A stretch of 39,714 nt of DNA from an uncultured Clostridia bacterium. Lineage in GTDB: Bacteria > Bacillota > Clostridia > TANB77 > CAG-508. The position numbers were made by a program, and so were the translations under genes. Shown one piece after another: positions 7,369 through 15,792 of this stretch. The stretch is from NCBI GenBank assembly GCA_947594845.1, contig CANQEI010000001.1:1-39714 (forward strand), given 5' to 3'. Every line of letters begins with the position of its first letter. The first letter of the stretch is position 1. The notes beneath the pieces were generated by a model, which saw nothing but the letters and a program-made list of their open reading frames with translations, did not search any database and was not told the origin of the DNA.

Positions 7369-8874
7369 ATGAGTTCTATTTGGATAAATTCTTTAAATTA
7401 TGAAAATTCTTTTGAAAGATTAACAAAAAATGTTAGTGCTGATGTTTGTATTATTGGAGCAGGAATTTTTGGAATAACAACAGCGTATTATTTAAGTAAA
7501 ATAGGTTATAAAGTAGTGGTCGTTGATAGGGGAAAAGTTGCTGGTAAAACTACTGCGAATACAACAGCGAAGATAACGGGCCAGCATGGACTTATTTATA
7601 GGTATTTAATAGATTCACAAGGCAAAGATTTAGCAAAACAATATTTATTTGCAAATGAAAAAGCTATAAAAAATATAAAAGAAATAGTTGATGATGAAAG
7701 AATTAATTGCGATTTTGAAATTCAAGATAGCTATGTTTATACGAATGATAGTAAAGAAGTAGAAAATATAATATTAGAAAATGAAGCAGTAAATTCGCTT
7801 GGGTATAACAGCCAATTAGTAGATTCAACAGAATTGCCGTTTAAGATTTTAAAGGCAATAAAATTTTCAAATCAGGCACAGTTTAATCCTTTGAAATATG
7901 TAAATGGGTTAATTAAATGCATTACTAACAATGGTGGGAAAATATATACAGATACGATAGTGTATGATATTAATGAAGAAAAAGATGAACTTATAACTCA
8001 CACTAAATATAATAAAATAAATTCTAAATATATTGTAATTGCATCACATTATCCTTTTATAAATAAATTAGGTTATTACTTTTTAAAGATGTATCAATCT
8101 ACGTCGTATGTAATTGCTGTAGATATAGGAGACAATATTTTTAATGGAATGTATATAAATACTAATTCTCCAATTTTTTCATATAGATTTGCAAATTTTG
8201 AAGATAAAAAAGTATTACTAGTTGGAGGTGCTGATCATAAGACTGGGGAAGATATGGATTTAACTGGTTCTTATCAAATTTTGGAAGATGAAGTTAAGAG
8301 ATATTATCCAAAGGCTAAGGTGCTTTATAGATGGAATACTGAAGATTGTATTACTTTAGATAAGATACCTTATATAGGTGAGTTTTCAAATTTTATGAAA
8401 AATGTTTTTGTTGGTACGGGATTTAACAAATGGGGAATGACTTCTTCAAATGTTGCGGCTAATATAATTACAGATAAAATAAGAGAGATTCCGAATGAAT
8501 ATGAAGATGTGTTTAAATCAACTAGACTTCATGCAATAAAAAATAGTGATGAGTTTGGAAATATGATTAAAGAGACTACTAATTCTCTTGTTTTGAATAA
8601 ATTAAAAATTCCAAAAGAAGATATAATGAAATTAAGAAATGGGGAAGGTAGTATTTTAGAATATGATAATGATAGGGTAGGAGCTTACAAAGATGAATCT
8701 GGAAAAGTATATATAGTAAAACCTATTTGTACGCATTTAGGTTGTTTATTAACTTGGAATAATCTTGAAAAAACATGGGACTGCCCATGCCATGGTTCGA
8801 GATTTGACTATACTGGAAAAAATATTTACAATCCTGCAATAAAAGATTTAGAGAATTATACATTTGAAATATAA
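7369..8874 (+). CDS. FAD-dependent oxidoreductase (DAO family) with C-terminal Rieske [2Fe-2S] domain
   Basis: The 501-aa protein begins with a dinucleotide-binding fold (VCIIGAGIFG, Gly30-x-Gly32-x-x-Gly35) followed by the D-amino-acid oxidase-like pattern KTTANTTAKITGQHG. The last ~80 residues form a Rieske domain with Cys454-x-His456 and Cys472-x-x-His475 (CTHLGC...CPCH), so it should carry FAD and a 2Fe-2S cluster. This fusion is known in Firmicutes and other bacteria; substrate and electron partner are not established. No signal peptide, so it is cytosolic. It is preceded by AAGGGG at good spacing and followed by a bidirectional terminator shared with murE. It appears to be a single-gene unit. 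Confidence 0.87.
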   Translation: MSSIWINSLNYENSFERLTKNVSADVCIIGAGIFGITTAYYLSKIGYKVVVVDRGKVAGKTTANTTAKITGQHGLIYRYLIDSQGKDLAKQYLFANEKAIKNIKEIVDDERINCDFEIQDSYVYTNDSKEVENIILENEAVNSLGYNSQLVDSTELPFKILKAIKFSNQAQFNPLKYVNGLIKCITNNGGKIYTDTIVYDINEEKDELITHTKYNKINSKYIVIASHYPFINKLGYYFLKMYQSTSYVIAVDIGDNIFNGMYINTNSPIFSYRFANFEDKKVLLVGGADHKTGEDMDLTGSYQILEDEVKRYYPKAKVLYRWNTEDCITLDKIPYIGEFSNFMKNVFVGTGFNKWGMTSSNVAANIITDKIREIPNEYEDVFKSTRLHAIKNSDEFGNMIKETTNSLVLNKLKIPKEDIMKLRNGEGSILEYDNDRVGAYKDESGKVYIVKPICTHLGCLLTWNNLEKTWDCPCHGSRFDYTGKNIYNPAIKDLENYTFEI

Positions 8875-8914
8875 AAAATAATTTTATTTTTGTAATATGA
8901 GGGGTTAATTAATT

Positions 8915-8959
8915 AAAAAAGGCAGACAATTTATAAATTAAAAATTGTCTGCTTTTTTT
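8915..8959. terminator. Bidirectional intrinsic terminator between oxidoreductase and murE
   Basis: An 18-bp stem (8915-8932 with 8942-8959, one G-U) with an A tract on the left and T tract on the right and a 9-nt loop. It can stop the plus-strand oxidoreductase and the minus-strand murE. Confidence 0.85.
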
Positions 8960-8963
8960 ATTG

Positions 8964-10463
8964 TTAGTTGATTGGTTTTTTCTCTCCAGAAGCAATCATT
9001 TCATCTATTAATTGTGCAATAACTTTTCTTTCATCATATGGGTATTTTACATGGTTTCTTTCCAAATATAAATCATGTCCTAGACCTGGTATAACAATTA
9101 TATCTTCTGGTGTAGCAACTTCGATGGCATGTCTAATTCCTTCAGTTCTATCAACAATAATAGTATATTTGCCACCAGATTTTTTTACTCCAACTTCAAT
9201 ATCTTGTAAAATCTTTAATGGATCTTCTGTACGTACTTGATCTGACATTAATATTGTGTAATCAGCTAATCTTCCAGAAATTTCTCCCATTATTGGACGT
9301 TTTTTACTATCTCTATCACCGCCAACACCCCAAGCACAAATTAATTTACCTTTACAATATGTTTTTACAGATTCTAAGATACTTTCCAAACTTGATGGAG
9401 TATGTGCATAGTCAATTAAAATTGTTAAGCCTAATTTATTAGGAACAAGTTCATTTCTTCCAAGAACTCTTAAATCTTTTAAAGCTGTTCTCATTTCATC
9501 AGGAGTAACACCAAATTCATGAGCAACGCTAATAGCACCTAATGAATTGTAAACACTGAATTTTCCTGGAATAGGAACTTCAAAATTTTCATTTTTTCCA
9601 TCCATATGAACAGTAAAGTCAATTACTGATGGTGTGATTTTTAATTTTTCTTTATCTGCAACTATGTCTGCAGGATTTTCTATACCAAAAGTTTTAAATT
9701 TGCATGTTTTATTTTTGTCTTTTATTTTTATAACTGTATTATCATCAGCATTTATAAATCCAATATCACACATATCAAATAACATGCATTTACAATTAAA
9801 ATATTCTTCCATATCAGCATGTTCATTTTTACTAATATGGTCTTCCGTTAGATTAGTAAATACACCAACATCAAAGTCACAACCAGTTACTCTTTCAAGT
9901 TTTAATGCTTGAGAAGAAACTTCGATGATTGCAACATCAACATTTTCTTTAGCCATATCAGCAAAATGTTTTTGAATTTCTACGCTTTCAGGAGTGGTTC
10001 TATCTGTATCTTCAACTTTTTTATCTCCTATGTAAACAGCAATACTTCCTATTAATCCAACTTTTAGTCCATGCGCTTCAAGTAAAGATTTTATCATAAA
10101 TGTTGTAGTGGTTTTTCCTTTTGTACCTGTAACTCCTATTAATTTAAATTTTTTTGAAGGATTGTCATATAGATTACAACTTGTTATTGCTAATGACTTT
10201 CTAGTATTTTCTACTTTCACATATGTAATAGATTGGGGTAGTTTTGATATATCTGTATCAGGTTCAACAATTGCGGCAATTGCACCATTATTAATAGCTG
10301 AGTCTAGATAATCAATACCTTTTTGCAAATATCCATTAATTGCAACAAATAATCCGCCTTCTTTAATCTTTCTAGAGTCTGAATGTATATTTGTTATATC
10401 TAAATCTAGATCATTAACACTTTCTTTAATTTCAAGACCCGTTAGTAATTTATTTAATTTCAT
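8964..10463 (-). CDS. murE: MurE-family UDP-MurNAc-peptide ligase
   Basis: MurE adds the third amino acid to the UDP-MurNAc-dipeptide in peptidoglycan synthesis. The 499-aa product has the Mur order: N-terminal UDP-binding domain, ATP P-loop GVTGTKGKTTT (110-120), DRTTPES, EVSSQALK, TNLTEDH, and C-terminal DYAHTPSSL and GGDRDSKKRP. The position of the DNPR motif that marks diaminopimelate-adding enzymes reads Asp408-Gln-Val-Arg411, and the usual GKGHE reads GLGHD (460-464), so the amino acid added cannot be read from the motif. The start is the ATG at 10463 behind AAGGGGGG; an upstream in-frame extension to 10550 has no ribosome binding site of its own. It stands alone on the minus strand. 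Confidence 0.9.
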   Translation of the reverse strand: MKLNKLLTGLEIKESVNDLDLDITNIHSDSRKIKEGGLFVAINGYLQKGIDYLDSAINNGAIAAIVEPDTDISKLPQSITYVKVENTRKSLAITSCNLYDNPSKKFKLIGVTGTKGKTTTTFMIKSLLEAHGLKVGLIGSIAVYIGDKKVEDTDRTTPESVEIQKHFADMAKENVDVAIIEVSSQALKLERVTGCDFDVGVFTNLTEDHISKNEHADMEEYFNCKCMLFDMCDIGFINADDNTVIKIKDKNKTCKFKTFGIENPADIVADKEKLKITPSVIDFTVHMDGKNENFEVPIPGKFSVYNSLGAISVAHEFGVTPDEMRTALKDLRVLGRNELVPNKLGLTILIDYAHTPSSLESILESVKTYCKGKLICAWGVGGDRDSKKRPIMGEISGRLADYTILMSDQVRTEDPLKILQDIEVGVKKSGGKYTIIVDRTEGIRHAIEVATPEDIIVIPGLGHDLYLERNHVKYPYDERKVIAQLIDEMIASGEKKPIN

Positions 10464-10499
10464 AGATAATCCCCCCTTGCCTAAGATTACTATGAGGTT

Positions 10500-10528
10500 A
10501 TTATATACCCAACTTTTTTTTTTGTACA
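10500..10528 (-). promoter_or_regulatory. Putative murE promoter
   Basis: On the minus strand, TGTACA (10528-10523) and TATAAT (10505-10500) with a 17-bp spacer that includes ten A. Confidence 0.5.
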
Positions 10529-10534
10529 CAATTT

Positions 10535-10563
10535 TTGCATAATTTAGCAAAAGGTAGTATAAT
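10535..10563 (+). promoter_or_regulatory. Putative ywlC promoter, divergent from murE
   Basis: Perfect -10 TATAAT at 10558-10563; the -35 at 10535-10540 (TTGCAT) is weak, spacer 17 bp. Confidence 0.5.
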
Positions 10564-10603
10564 AAATGAAAATGTTTTTTTATGAGAGAAGGAATTAAAG
10601 AGC

Positions 10604-11623
10604 GTGAAATTGTATGACTGGAAAAATGGAATTGATAAAAATGAACTTAATGATATTGTTAATTCTTTGAACAATGAAGGATTAATTGTTTTTCCAACAG
10701 AAACTGTTTATGGTATTGGTACCGATGCCTTAAATGAACATGCAGTAAAAAAAATATATGAAGCTAAAGGAAGACCATCTGATAATCCATTAATTGTCCA
10801 TGTTTCAGATATGAATATGTTACTAAAATGTGTTAAAAATATTTCTGATATTGAGCAAAAGTTGATTGATAATTTTATGCCAGGACCTTTTACATTAATT
10901 TTAGAAAAAAGTGAAATTATCCCTTATGCGGTTACAGCAAATTTGAATACAGTAGCAATACGAATGCCAAGTAATGAAATTGCTAATAAAATAATTAAAA
11001 GCTTTGGAAAACCTATTGCTGCTCCAAGTGCAAATATTTCAGGTAAACCAAGTGGAACAAGAATTGATGATATAAAAGAAGAATTGCAAAATAAAGTTGA
11101 TTTTTTCATTGATGGAGGAAATACAGATATTGGACTAGAATCAACTGTTGTAAAAGTTATAAAAAATATACCAACAATTTTAAGACCTGGAGCGATTACA
11201 CCAGAAGATATTGAAAGAATTGCTGGATGTGTGAATATTGATAAACATGTTATGAACGAAGTTTTAAGTAATGAAATTGTTGAAAGCCCTGGTATGAAAC
11301 ATAAACATTATTCACCTAAAACAAAATGTATATTGATAGATATTAAAGACGATAGCAGAAGGATACAAACTATTAATAAATATTTAGATGAAGATGTTTG
11401 TGTTATAGGTAAGAGTAAAGATAAAACCAAAATTAAAACTGATAAATTTATTGATATGGGTGATAACTTAGCAGAGATTTCTAAAAATATATTTACACTT
11501 CTAAGAAAAGCAGATTCTTTGAATTGCAATTTAATTATTATTGAAAGTGTTGAACCTGAGGGAATTGGACTTGCGATTATGAATCGCTTGATACGAACAT
11601 GTGGGTATAATGTTATTCGATAA
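10604..11623 (+). CDS. ywlC: L-threonylcarbamoyladenylate synthase (Sua5/YwlC)
   Basis: It makes threonylcarbamoyl-AMP from threonine, bicarbonate and ATP, the first step of t6A37 modification in ANN-decoding tRNAs. Residues ~1-205 form the YrdC domain (IVFPTETVYGIG, GRPSDNPLIVHV, PSANISGKPSGT). The remainder, starting near SPGMKHKHYSP, is the Sua5 C-terminal domain, so at 339 aa this is the two-domain type. The start is GTG at 10604 with GAAGGA upstream. It is transcribed divergently from murE from a shared 140-bp region. Confidence 0.95.
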   Translation: MKLYDWKNGIDKNELNDIVNSLNNEGLIVFPTETVYGIGTDALNEHAVKKIYEAKGRPSDNPLIVHVSDMNMLLKCVKNISDIEQKLIDNFMPGPFTLILEKSEIIPYAVTANLNTVAIRMPSNEIANKIIKSFGKPIAAPSANISGKPSGTRIDDIKEELQNKVDFFIDGGNTDIGLESTVVKVIKNIPTILRPGAITPEDIERIAGCVNIDKHVMNEVLSNEIVESPGMKHKHYSPKTKCILIDIKDDSRRIQTINKYLDEDVCVIGKSKDKTKIKTDKFIDMGDNLAEISKNIFTLLRKADSLNCNLIIIESVEPEGIGLAIMNRLIRTCGYNVIR

Positions 11624-11739
11624 ATGTCAACTTGCGTATAAAGAAGAAAAACAAACCAAAAGAGAGAAAAACGAAGGAAAAATGAAGATATAATAATTTT
11701 AAGAAAATAATTTAATAGGTGTTATAAAAAAGCAAAACA

Positions 11740-11753
11740 AAAAACATGTTTTT
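11740..11753. repeat. Perfect 14-bp palindrome just upstream of a promoter
   Basis: AAAAACATGTTTTT lies 5 bp upstream of the TTGACT -35 of the next gene. It could be an operator or simply an AT-rich palindrome. Confidence 0.35.
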
Positions 11754-11758
11754 ATAAA

Positions 11759-11787
11759 TTGACTTTATTTTTTATATCATTTATAAT
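11759..11787 (+). promoter_or_regulatory. Strong sigma-A-type promoter for the 417-aa glycosyltransferase-like gene
   Basis: TTGACT at 11759-11764 and perfect TATAAT at 11782-11787 with a 17-bp spacer, 54 bp before the start codon. Confidence 0.7.
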
Positions 11788-11841
11788 TATAATTGTGTGA
11801 ATTGGACTTATAAACGAAGCAACAAAAATACGGGAGGAATT

Positions 11842-13095
11842 ATGAAAAAGGAGCTTAATATAGGCATCGGGTATGTAACAGGAAGATCAAATGTATGTAG
11901 TGTAATAAATAGTTATTACAAATATATAAAAGAACAAATGACAAAATTTGATAGAAAAGTAAATATTATATTTTATATTTTATTTGACTTAAATTATCAA
12001 GGTGCTGAAAGAGAAGATTTTTATAATTTGAAAGAAGAAGTTTTTGAAGAAGAAGGAATTGAAATAAGGTATATTACGCCTGAAGATATCGAAAGCAGAA
12101 AGGAAAAAATAAAAGATTATTATAAACTATCATCAGAGGAATTAGATTTAATGTTTGGTAGTGGACATGCTAGAGGAAGAAATACTGTTATGTATTATGC
12201 ATATCAGGATCAAATGGATTATTTACTTTTTTGGGATGATGATGAATATCCAGTAGCATGTGTAAAAAATGAAGATGGTTCAATTACATGGAAAATGCAA
12301 GAAAATGTTGCTAAGCATATAGAATATATGGAAAAGGAAAAAGCAGATGTTACAATAGGTTATCATTGTGGATATATTTCACCAATACCATATATGAATT
12401 ATGAGACTCCAGAAGAGGAGAGAGTTATAACTGATTTTATTGAATCTATTAGTAATGAAGTTGTTTCGTGGAAGTCTATTAAGGAGAAGTTTGAAAAAAA
12501 TAATGGAGTAACATATGCTGATGAAAATATTTCAAATGGTGAAGGAGCATATGAACAACAAAAAGAAAATGGTAGAAAATTTGTTGCTGGTTCTACATTA
12601 TGTTTAAATTTACGACATATTGAAAAAATTCCTGCTTTTTACAATCCACCAGAAGCTAGAGGAGAAGATACATTTTTCTCTATGGGAATAGGAGATTTAA
12701 AAGTAATAAAAGTTCCGGTATATCATTTTCATGATGGATTTTTAAAATGCAGAGAAATAATGGAAGAAAAATTTCCAACTAAATTAAAGATGATAAAATC
12801 TTCTGATAAAAATGTTGAGAAAAGATTTTATAAAGCTTGTCTAGGTTGGATTAAATATAAGCCATTATTAATGTATGTAATGGATACAGAAAATTATAGA
12901 GAAAAGATGGAATCTACAAAGAGAAAATTAAAAAGAAGTATAAAGAAAATAGATTCTTTATATGAAAAATACAATTTTACAAATTTAGTAGACGCATTGG
13001 AAAAATATGATGAAGATGTCGAAAAACATTATCAAGAATTTCTTGACACAAATAGAGTTTGGAAAAAATTAAAAAAGAAATTTATAGAAGAGTAA
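11842..13095 (+). CDS. Putative GT-A-fold glycosyltransferase
   Basis: A 417-aa soluble protein with no close recognised family. It shows LLFWDDDEYPVA, an Asp cluster like the metal-binding DxD motif of GT-A glycosyltransferases, and RGEDTFFSMGI, like the acidic acceptor-side motif of such enzymes, followed by VYHFHDGF. The N-terminus (LNIGIGYVTGRSNVCSVINSY) could be the nucleotide-sugar binding strand. The C-terminal ~100 residues are Lys/Glu-rich helix. The start is the ATG at 11842 behind GGGAGG; an upstream ATG-less extension to 11797 lies in the leader. A GT2 gene follows, but a terminator separates them. The glycosyltransferase call rests on motifs only. Confidence 0.55.
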   Translation: MKKELNIGIGYVTGRSNVCSVINSYYKYIKEQMTKFDRKVNIIFYILFDLNYQGAEREDFYNLKEEVFEEEGIEIRYITPEDIESRKEKIKDYYKLSSEELDLMFGSGHARGRNTVMYYAYQDQMDYLLFWDDDEYPVACVKNEDGSITWKMQENVAKHIEYMEKEKADVTIGYHCGYISPIPYMNYETPEEERVITDFIESISNEVVSWKSIKEKFEKNNGVTYADENISNGEGAYEQQKENGRKFVAGSTLCLNLRHIEKIPAFYNPPEARGEDTFFSMGIGDLKVIKVPVYHFHDGFLKCREIMEEKFPTKLKMIKSSDKNVEKRFYKACLGWIKYKPLLMYVMDTENYREKMESTKRKLKRSIKKIDSLYEKYNFTNLVDALEKYDEDVEKHYQEFLDTNRVWKKLKKKFIEE

Positions 13096-13100
13096 AATAA

Positions 13101-13143
13101 AATAGGAAGATTAAACATCATATGCTTAATCTCCTTATTTTAT
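13101..13143 (+). terminator. Intrinsic terminator between the two plus-strand GT genes
   Basis: Stem AGATTAA/TTAATCT (13108-13114 with 13126-13132) extended by GG/CC across a one-base bulge, then A-rich and T-rich arms; imperfect but ends in a T-rich run. Confidence 0.6.
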
Positions 13144-13174
13144 TTATAGGATAAAGAGAAAAAGAGGATGAATA

Positions 13175-13951
13175 ATGAAAAGATTTAGTATAATAATGGC
13201 TGCATATAATTCAGAAAATGAAATTGAAAGAGCAATACAAAGCGTTTTGAACCAAACTTTTAAAGATTATGAATTTATAGTTGTCGATGATGCTTCAAAA
13301 GATAATACAAATAATATAGTTTCAAAATATAGTAATATAAAATTAATTACTCATAAGGTAAATAAAAGAGCAGGAGGAGCAAGAAATTCAGGGCTAAATA
13401 TAGCAAGTGGTGAGTATATAATTTTCTTAGATTCAGATGATAAATTGGCTAATAAATTTGTACTAGAAGAAATAGATAAAAAGATTGGAGAAGATAAACC
13501 AGATCTTGTATATTTAGGATTTGAAGCAATAGGAGAATCTATGCAAGGTGATTTCCTTCCAAATGAACATAATTCTGTAAAAGAAAACAGAATGGTAGAA
13601 TGGAAATATGAAAATGTTTGGGATATTTGTTGGAATAGGAAATTTTTGAATGATTGCAACATAAGATTTGTTGAGAATAGATATTTTGAAGACTTTGTTT
13701 TTTACTATAAAGGAGTTTTGAAATCTAGCAGTTATAAATTTATTGAATTTCCAGCTATTACATATACAAGTAGTAGACCAGAAAGTATGACTAATTTAGT
13801 TAATCCTAAAAAAATAGAAGACTTATATTATAATATGCAAGAATTCATAAAATTATATGAGGAAATTGAACCTAAATACAGAAAATATATGGTTGAATCA
13901 ATTAGAAGTGTAAACAAATATATAGATGTATTATTGAATAAATTAATATAA
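13175..13951 (+). CDS. Family 2 glycosyltransferase
   Basis: A 258-aa GT2 enzyme: N-terminal FSIIMAAYNSENEIERAI and QTFKDYEFIVVDDASKDNT bind the nucleotide sugar, followed by GGARNSGLNIASGEYIIFLDSDD, whose DSDD is the DxD metal site. No transmembrane segment, so it acts in the cytosol or at the inner membrane face, probably on a cell-surface polysaccharide or teichoic-type glycan; the acceptor is unknown. It is shorter than most GT2 proteins with extra C-terminal domains. It has a GAGG site upstream and a bidirectional terminator after it. Confidence 0.88.
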   Translation: MKRFSIIMAAYNSENEIERAIQSVLNQTFKDYEFIVVDDASKDNTNNIVSKYSNIKLITHKVNKRAGGARNSGLNIASGEYIIFLDSDDKLANKFVLEEIDKKIGEDKPDLVYLGFEAIGESMQGDFLPNEHNSVKENRMVEWKYENVWDICWNRKFLNDCNIRFVENRYFEDFVFYYKGVLKSSSYKFIEFPAITYTSSRPESMTNLVNPKKIEDLYYNMQEFIKLYEEIEPKYRKYMVESIRSVNKYIDVLLNKLI

Positions 13952-13956
13952 AATAT

Positions 13957-13984
13957 AGCCATTACATAAATGTAATGGCTTTTA
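13957..13984. terminator. Terminator between convergent GT2 genes
   Basis: A perfect 10-bp stem (13957-13966 with 13971-13980), 4-nt loop, followed by TTTTAT; it lies between the plus gene ending at 13951 and the minus gene ending at 13989. The minus-side tail is weaker. Confidence 0.75.
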
Positions 13985-13988
13985 TAAT

Positions 13989-15080
13989 CTAAGTTTGTTC
14001 ATTTTCTGAATCATGAATAAACCAATATTCATCAGAACATGCTCTTTCAAATGGTCGTGTAGGATTACAAAATATGTAATACTTTTTCTCTCTAAATTTT
14101 TCAACATGTAGTAGTTTTTTATATTTTTTAAATAGCGTTTTATATTGTGAAGAAGAAGCTATTTTAGAAAACTTTGCATTTAAAAACTTATATATACTAT
14201 TAAATTTTAAATCTATACTTTTTTTCTGACTTTCTAAATCATCTAATTCAAGATAATAATTTATAAGTTTTTTTCGAATAGTATATAAATTTTGTAAAAG
14301 GTGCAAAGAAATATTTTTTAGATCATTCATATTATTATTTTGTTTTGAAGTGATGAGTAATTTTTCTAGAAATTCAATATTTTCTAATTCATGATAACTA
14401 AAAAAGGTATTATGATAATACTCATCTAAGAGTGTATTCATTATAAGAATTTGATTGCTAAAAATTACATAATTAGATTTTTTTACAATTTCAATAATGC
14501 TAAATTTATCAAAATGAAATTTATTTTCAGGAAAAGAAAAATCAATTAATATGTTTTTTTCTATTAATTTATTCCAAAGGGAGTAAGTACTTTTAAAAGT
14601 ATGAGATTTGAATGTTGTTAATTTTCGCAAGTATTCTTGAGGAGTTTTTTGAGTAATAATTTCTTTACGTGTTTGTGGAAGTTTGAAGTCTTGCCTAAAA
14701 AAAGTGTGTTCATTTATATCCATAAAATCACATGAACTTATATTGGCTTTATATTTTTGAGAAAGAGATATCATGTATTCAAGATAATTATAACTTAATA
14801 AATTTCCAGACTTGAAAAATATTATATATTTTCCTTTTGCTTGTTCTAATGCGATATTTTGTGCTTTGGAAAATCCTTCTGCTTCACAAGTAAGAAGTTT
14901 TATGTTAGAATATTTTTTTGTATATTCTGTAACCTTTTTAATAGTACAATCAGTTGAACCATCATCTACAACTATAATTTCAAAATTTTTATATGACTGA
15001 TGAAGTAAATTCTTAAGTGTTAGAGAAATAGTTTCTTTATCGTTAAAAACAGGTATTATAATACTAACTAATGGTTTCAT
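13989..15080 (-). CDS. Family 2 glycosyltransferase-like protein with a degenerate DxD motif
   Basis: A 363-aa GT2 protein: VSIIIPVFNDKETISLTL and FEIIVVDDGSTDCT are canonical, and AQNIALEQAKGKYIIFFKSGN aligns with the region that normally reads ...FLDSDD. The DxD metal site is replaced by Lys-Ser-Gly, so the enzyme may be inactive, metal-independent or have another role. The C-terminal ~150 residues are Lys-rich helix with no family I recognise. The start is the ATG at 15080, 5 bp after GGAGG; the ATG at 15092 overlaps that site. It is convergent with the upstream GT2 and divergent from pth. Confidence 0.75.
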   Translation of the reverse strand: MKPLVSIIIPVFNDKETISLTLKNLLHQSYKNFEIIVVDDGSTDCTIKKVTEYTKKYSNIKLLTCEAEGFSKAQNIALEQAKGKYIIFFKSGNLLSYNYLEYMISLSQKYKANISSCDFMDINEHTFFRQDFKLPQTRKEIITQKTPQEYLRKLTTFKSHTFKSTYSLWNKLIEKNILIDFSFPENKFHFDKFSIIEIVKKSNYVIFSNQILIMNTLLDEYYHNTFFSYHELENIEFLEKLLITSKQNNNMNDLKNISLHLLQNLYTIRKKLINYYLELDDLESQKKSIDLKFNSIYKFLNAKFSKIASSSQYKTLFKKYKKLLHVEKFREKKYYIFCNPTRPFERACSDEYWFIHDSENEQT

Positions 15081-15145
15081 TTTTTCCTCCATACTAAAAT
15101 TATATATATAGTAGAACTAAAAATAAATACCATAATTGTAAATAC

Positions 15146-15174
15146 TTGTTAATAATGGCAAATTGTAGTAAAAT
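15146..15174 (+). promoter_or_regulatory. Putative pth promoter
   Basis: TTGTTA at 15146-15151 and TAAAAT at 15169-15174, spacer 17 bp, 31 bp before the pth start. Confidence 0.5.
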
Positions 15175-15205
15175 ATAAGGGTAGTTAATTTAAAGGAGAT
15201 AATAA

Positions 15206-15760
15206 ATGTATTTAATTGTAGGATTAGGTAATCCTGAGAAAGATTATTCAAAAACTCGCCATAATATTGGATTTAATGTAATAAATAATTTATCAGAAAA
15301 ATATAATATTTCTGTAAATTTAACAAAATTTAATAGTTTGTATGGAACTGGAATTTTAAATGAAGAAAAAATAATTTTATTAAAGCCACAAACTTTTATG
15401 AACCTAAGTGGAGAAGCTGTTAGAGATTTTGTTAATTATTATAAAATAGATATGGATAAGCTTTTAGTAATATATGATGATATTGATTTAGAACCAGGAA
15501 CGATTCGCATTAGAAAATTTGGTGGACCTGGAACGCACAATGGAATGAAATCTATTGTTGAATGCCTTGGAAAACAAGATTTTCCAAGAATTAGGGTAGG
15601 AATTGGTAAACCTAATAATGATAACTTAATTGAGTATGTTATTGGTGCCATAGATGAAAAAGATAAAGATAAACTAAAAGAAGGAGTAGAGTTAGCTACT
15701 AATGCTGTTGATATTATTCTAAAAGAAAATATAGATATGGCAATGAATAAATTTAATTAA
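15206..15760 (+). CDS. pth: Peptidyl-tRNA hydrolase
   Basis: Pth cleaves peptidyl-tRNA dropped from ribosomes and recycles the tRNA. The 184-aa product has the family landmarks GLGNPEKDYSKTRHNIGF with catalytic His19, KPQTFMNLSGEAV, YDDIDLEPG and KFGGPGTHNGMKSI. Length is normal. The ribosome binding site AAAGGAGA is ideal. The RNase G gene follows within 33 bp, so pth-rng-rimO probably form an RNA-processing operon. Identification is secure. Confidence 0.97.
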   Translation: MYLIVGLGNPEKDYSKTRHNIGFNVINNLSEKYNISVNLTKFNSLYGTGILNEEKIILLKPQTFMNLSGEAVRDFVNYYKIDMDKLLVIYDDIDLEPGTIRIRKFGGPGTHNGMKSIVECLGKQDFPRIRVGIGKPNNDNLIEYVIGAIDEKDKDKLKEGVELATNAVDIILKENIDMAMNKFN

Positions 15761-15792
15761 AATTGAGATATATACCGAGAAAGGCTAAAAGA

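Noticed and set aside
11624-11760. A small RNA or leader in the gap after ywlC
   Set aside because: Only A-rich sequence without stems or ribosome binding sites was seen, apart from the palindrome and promoter listed.
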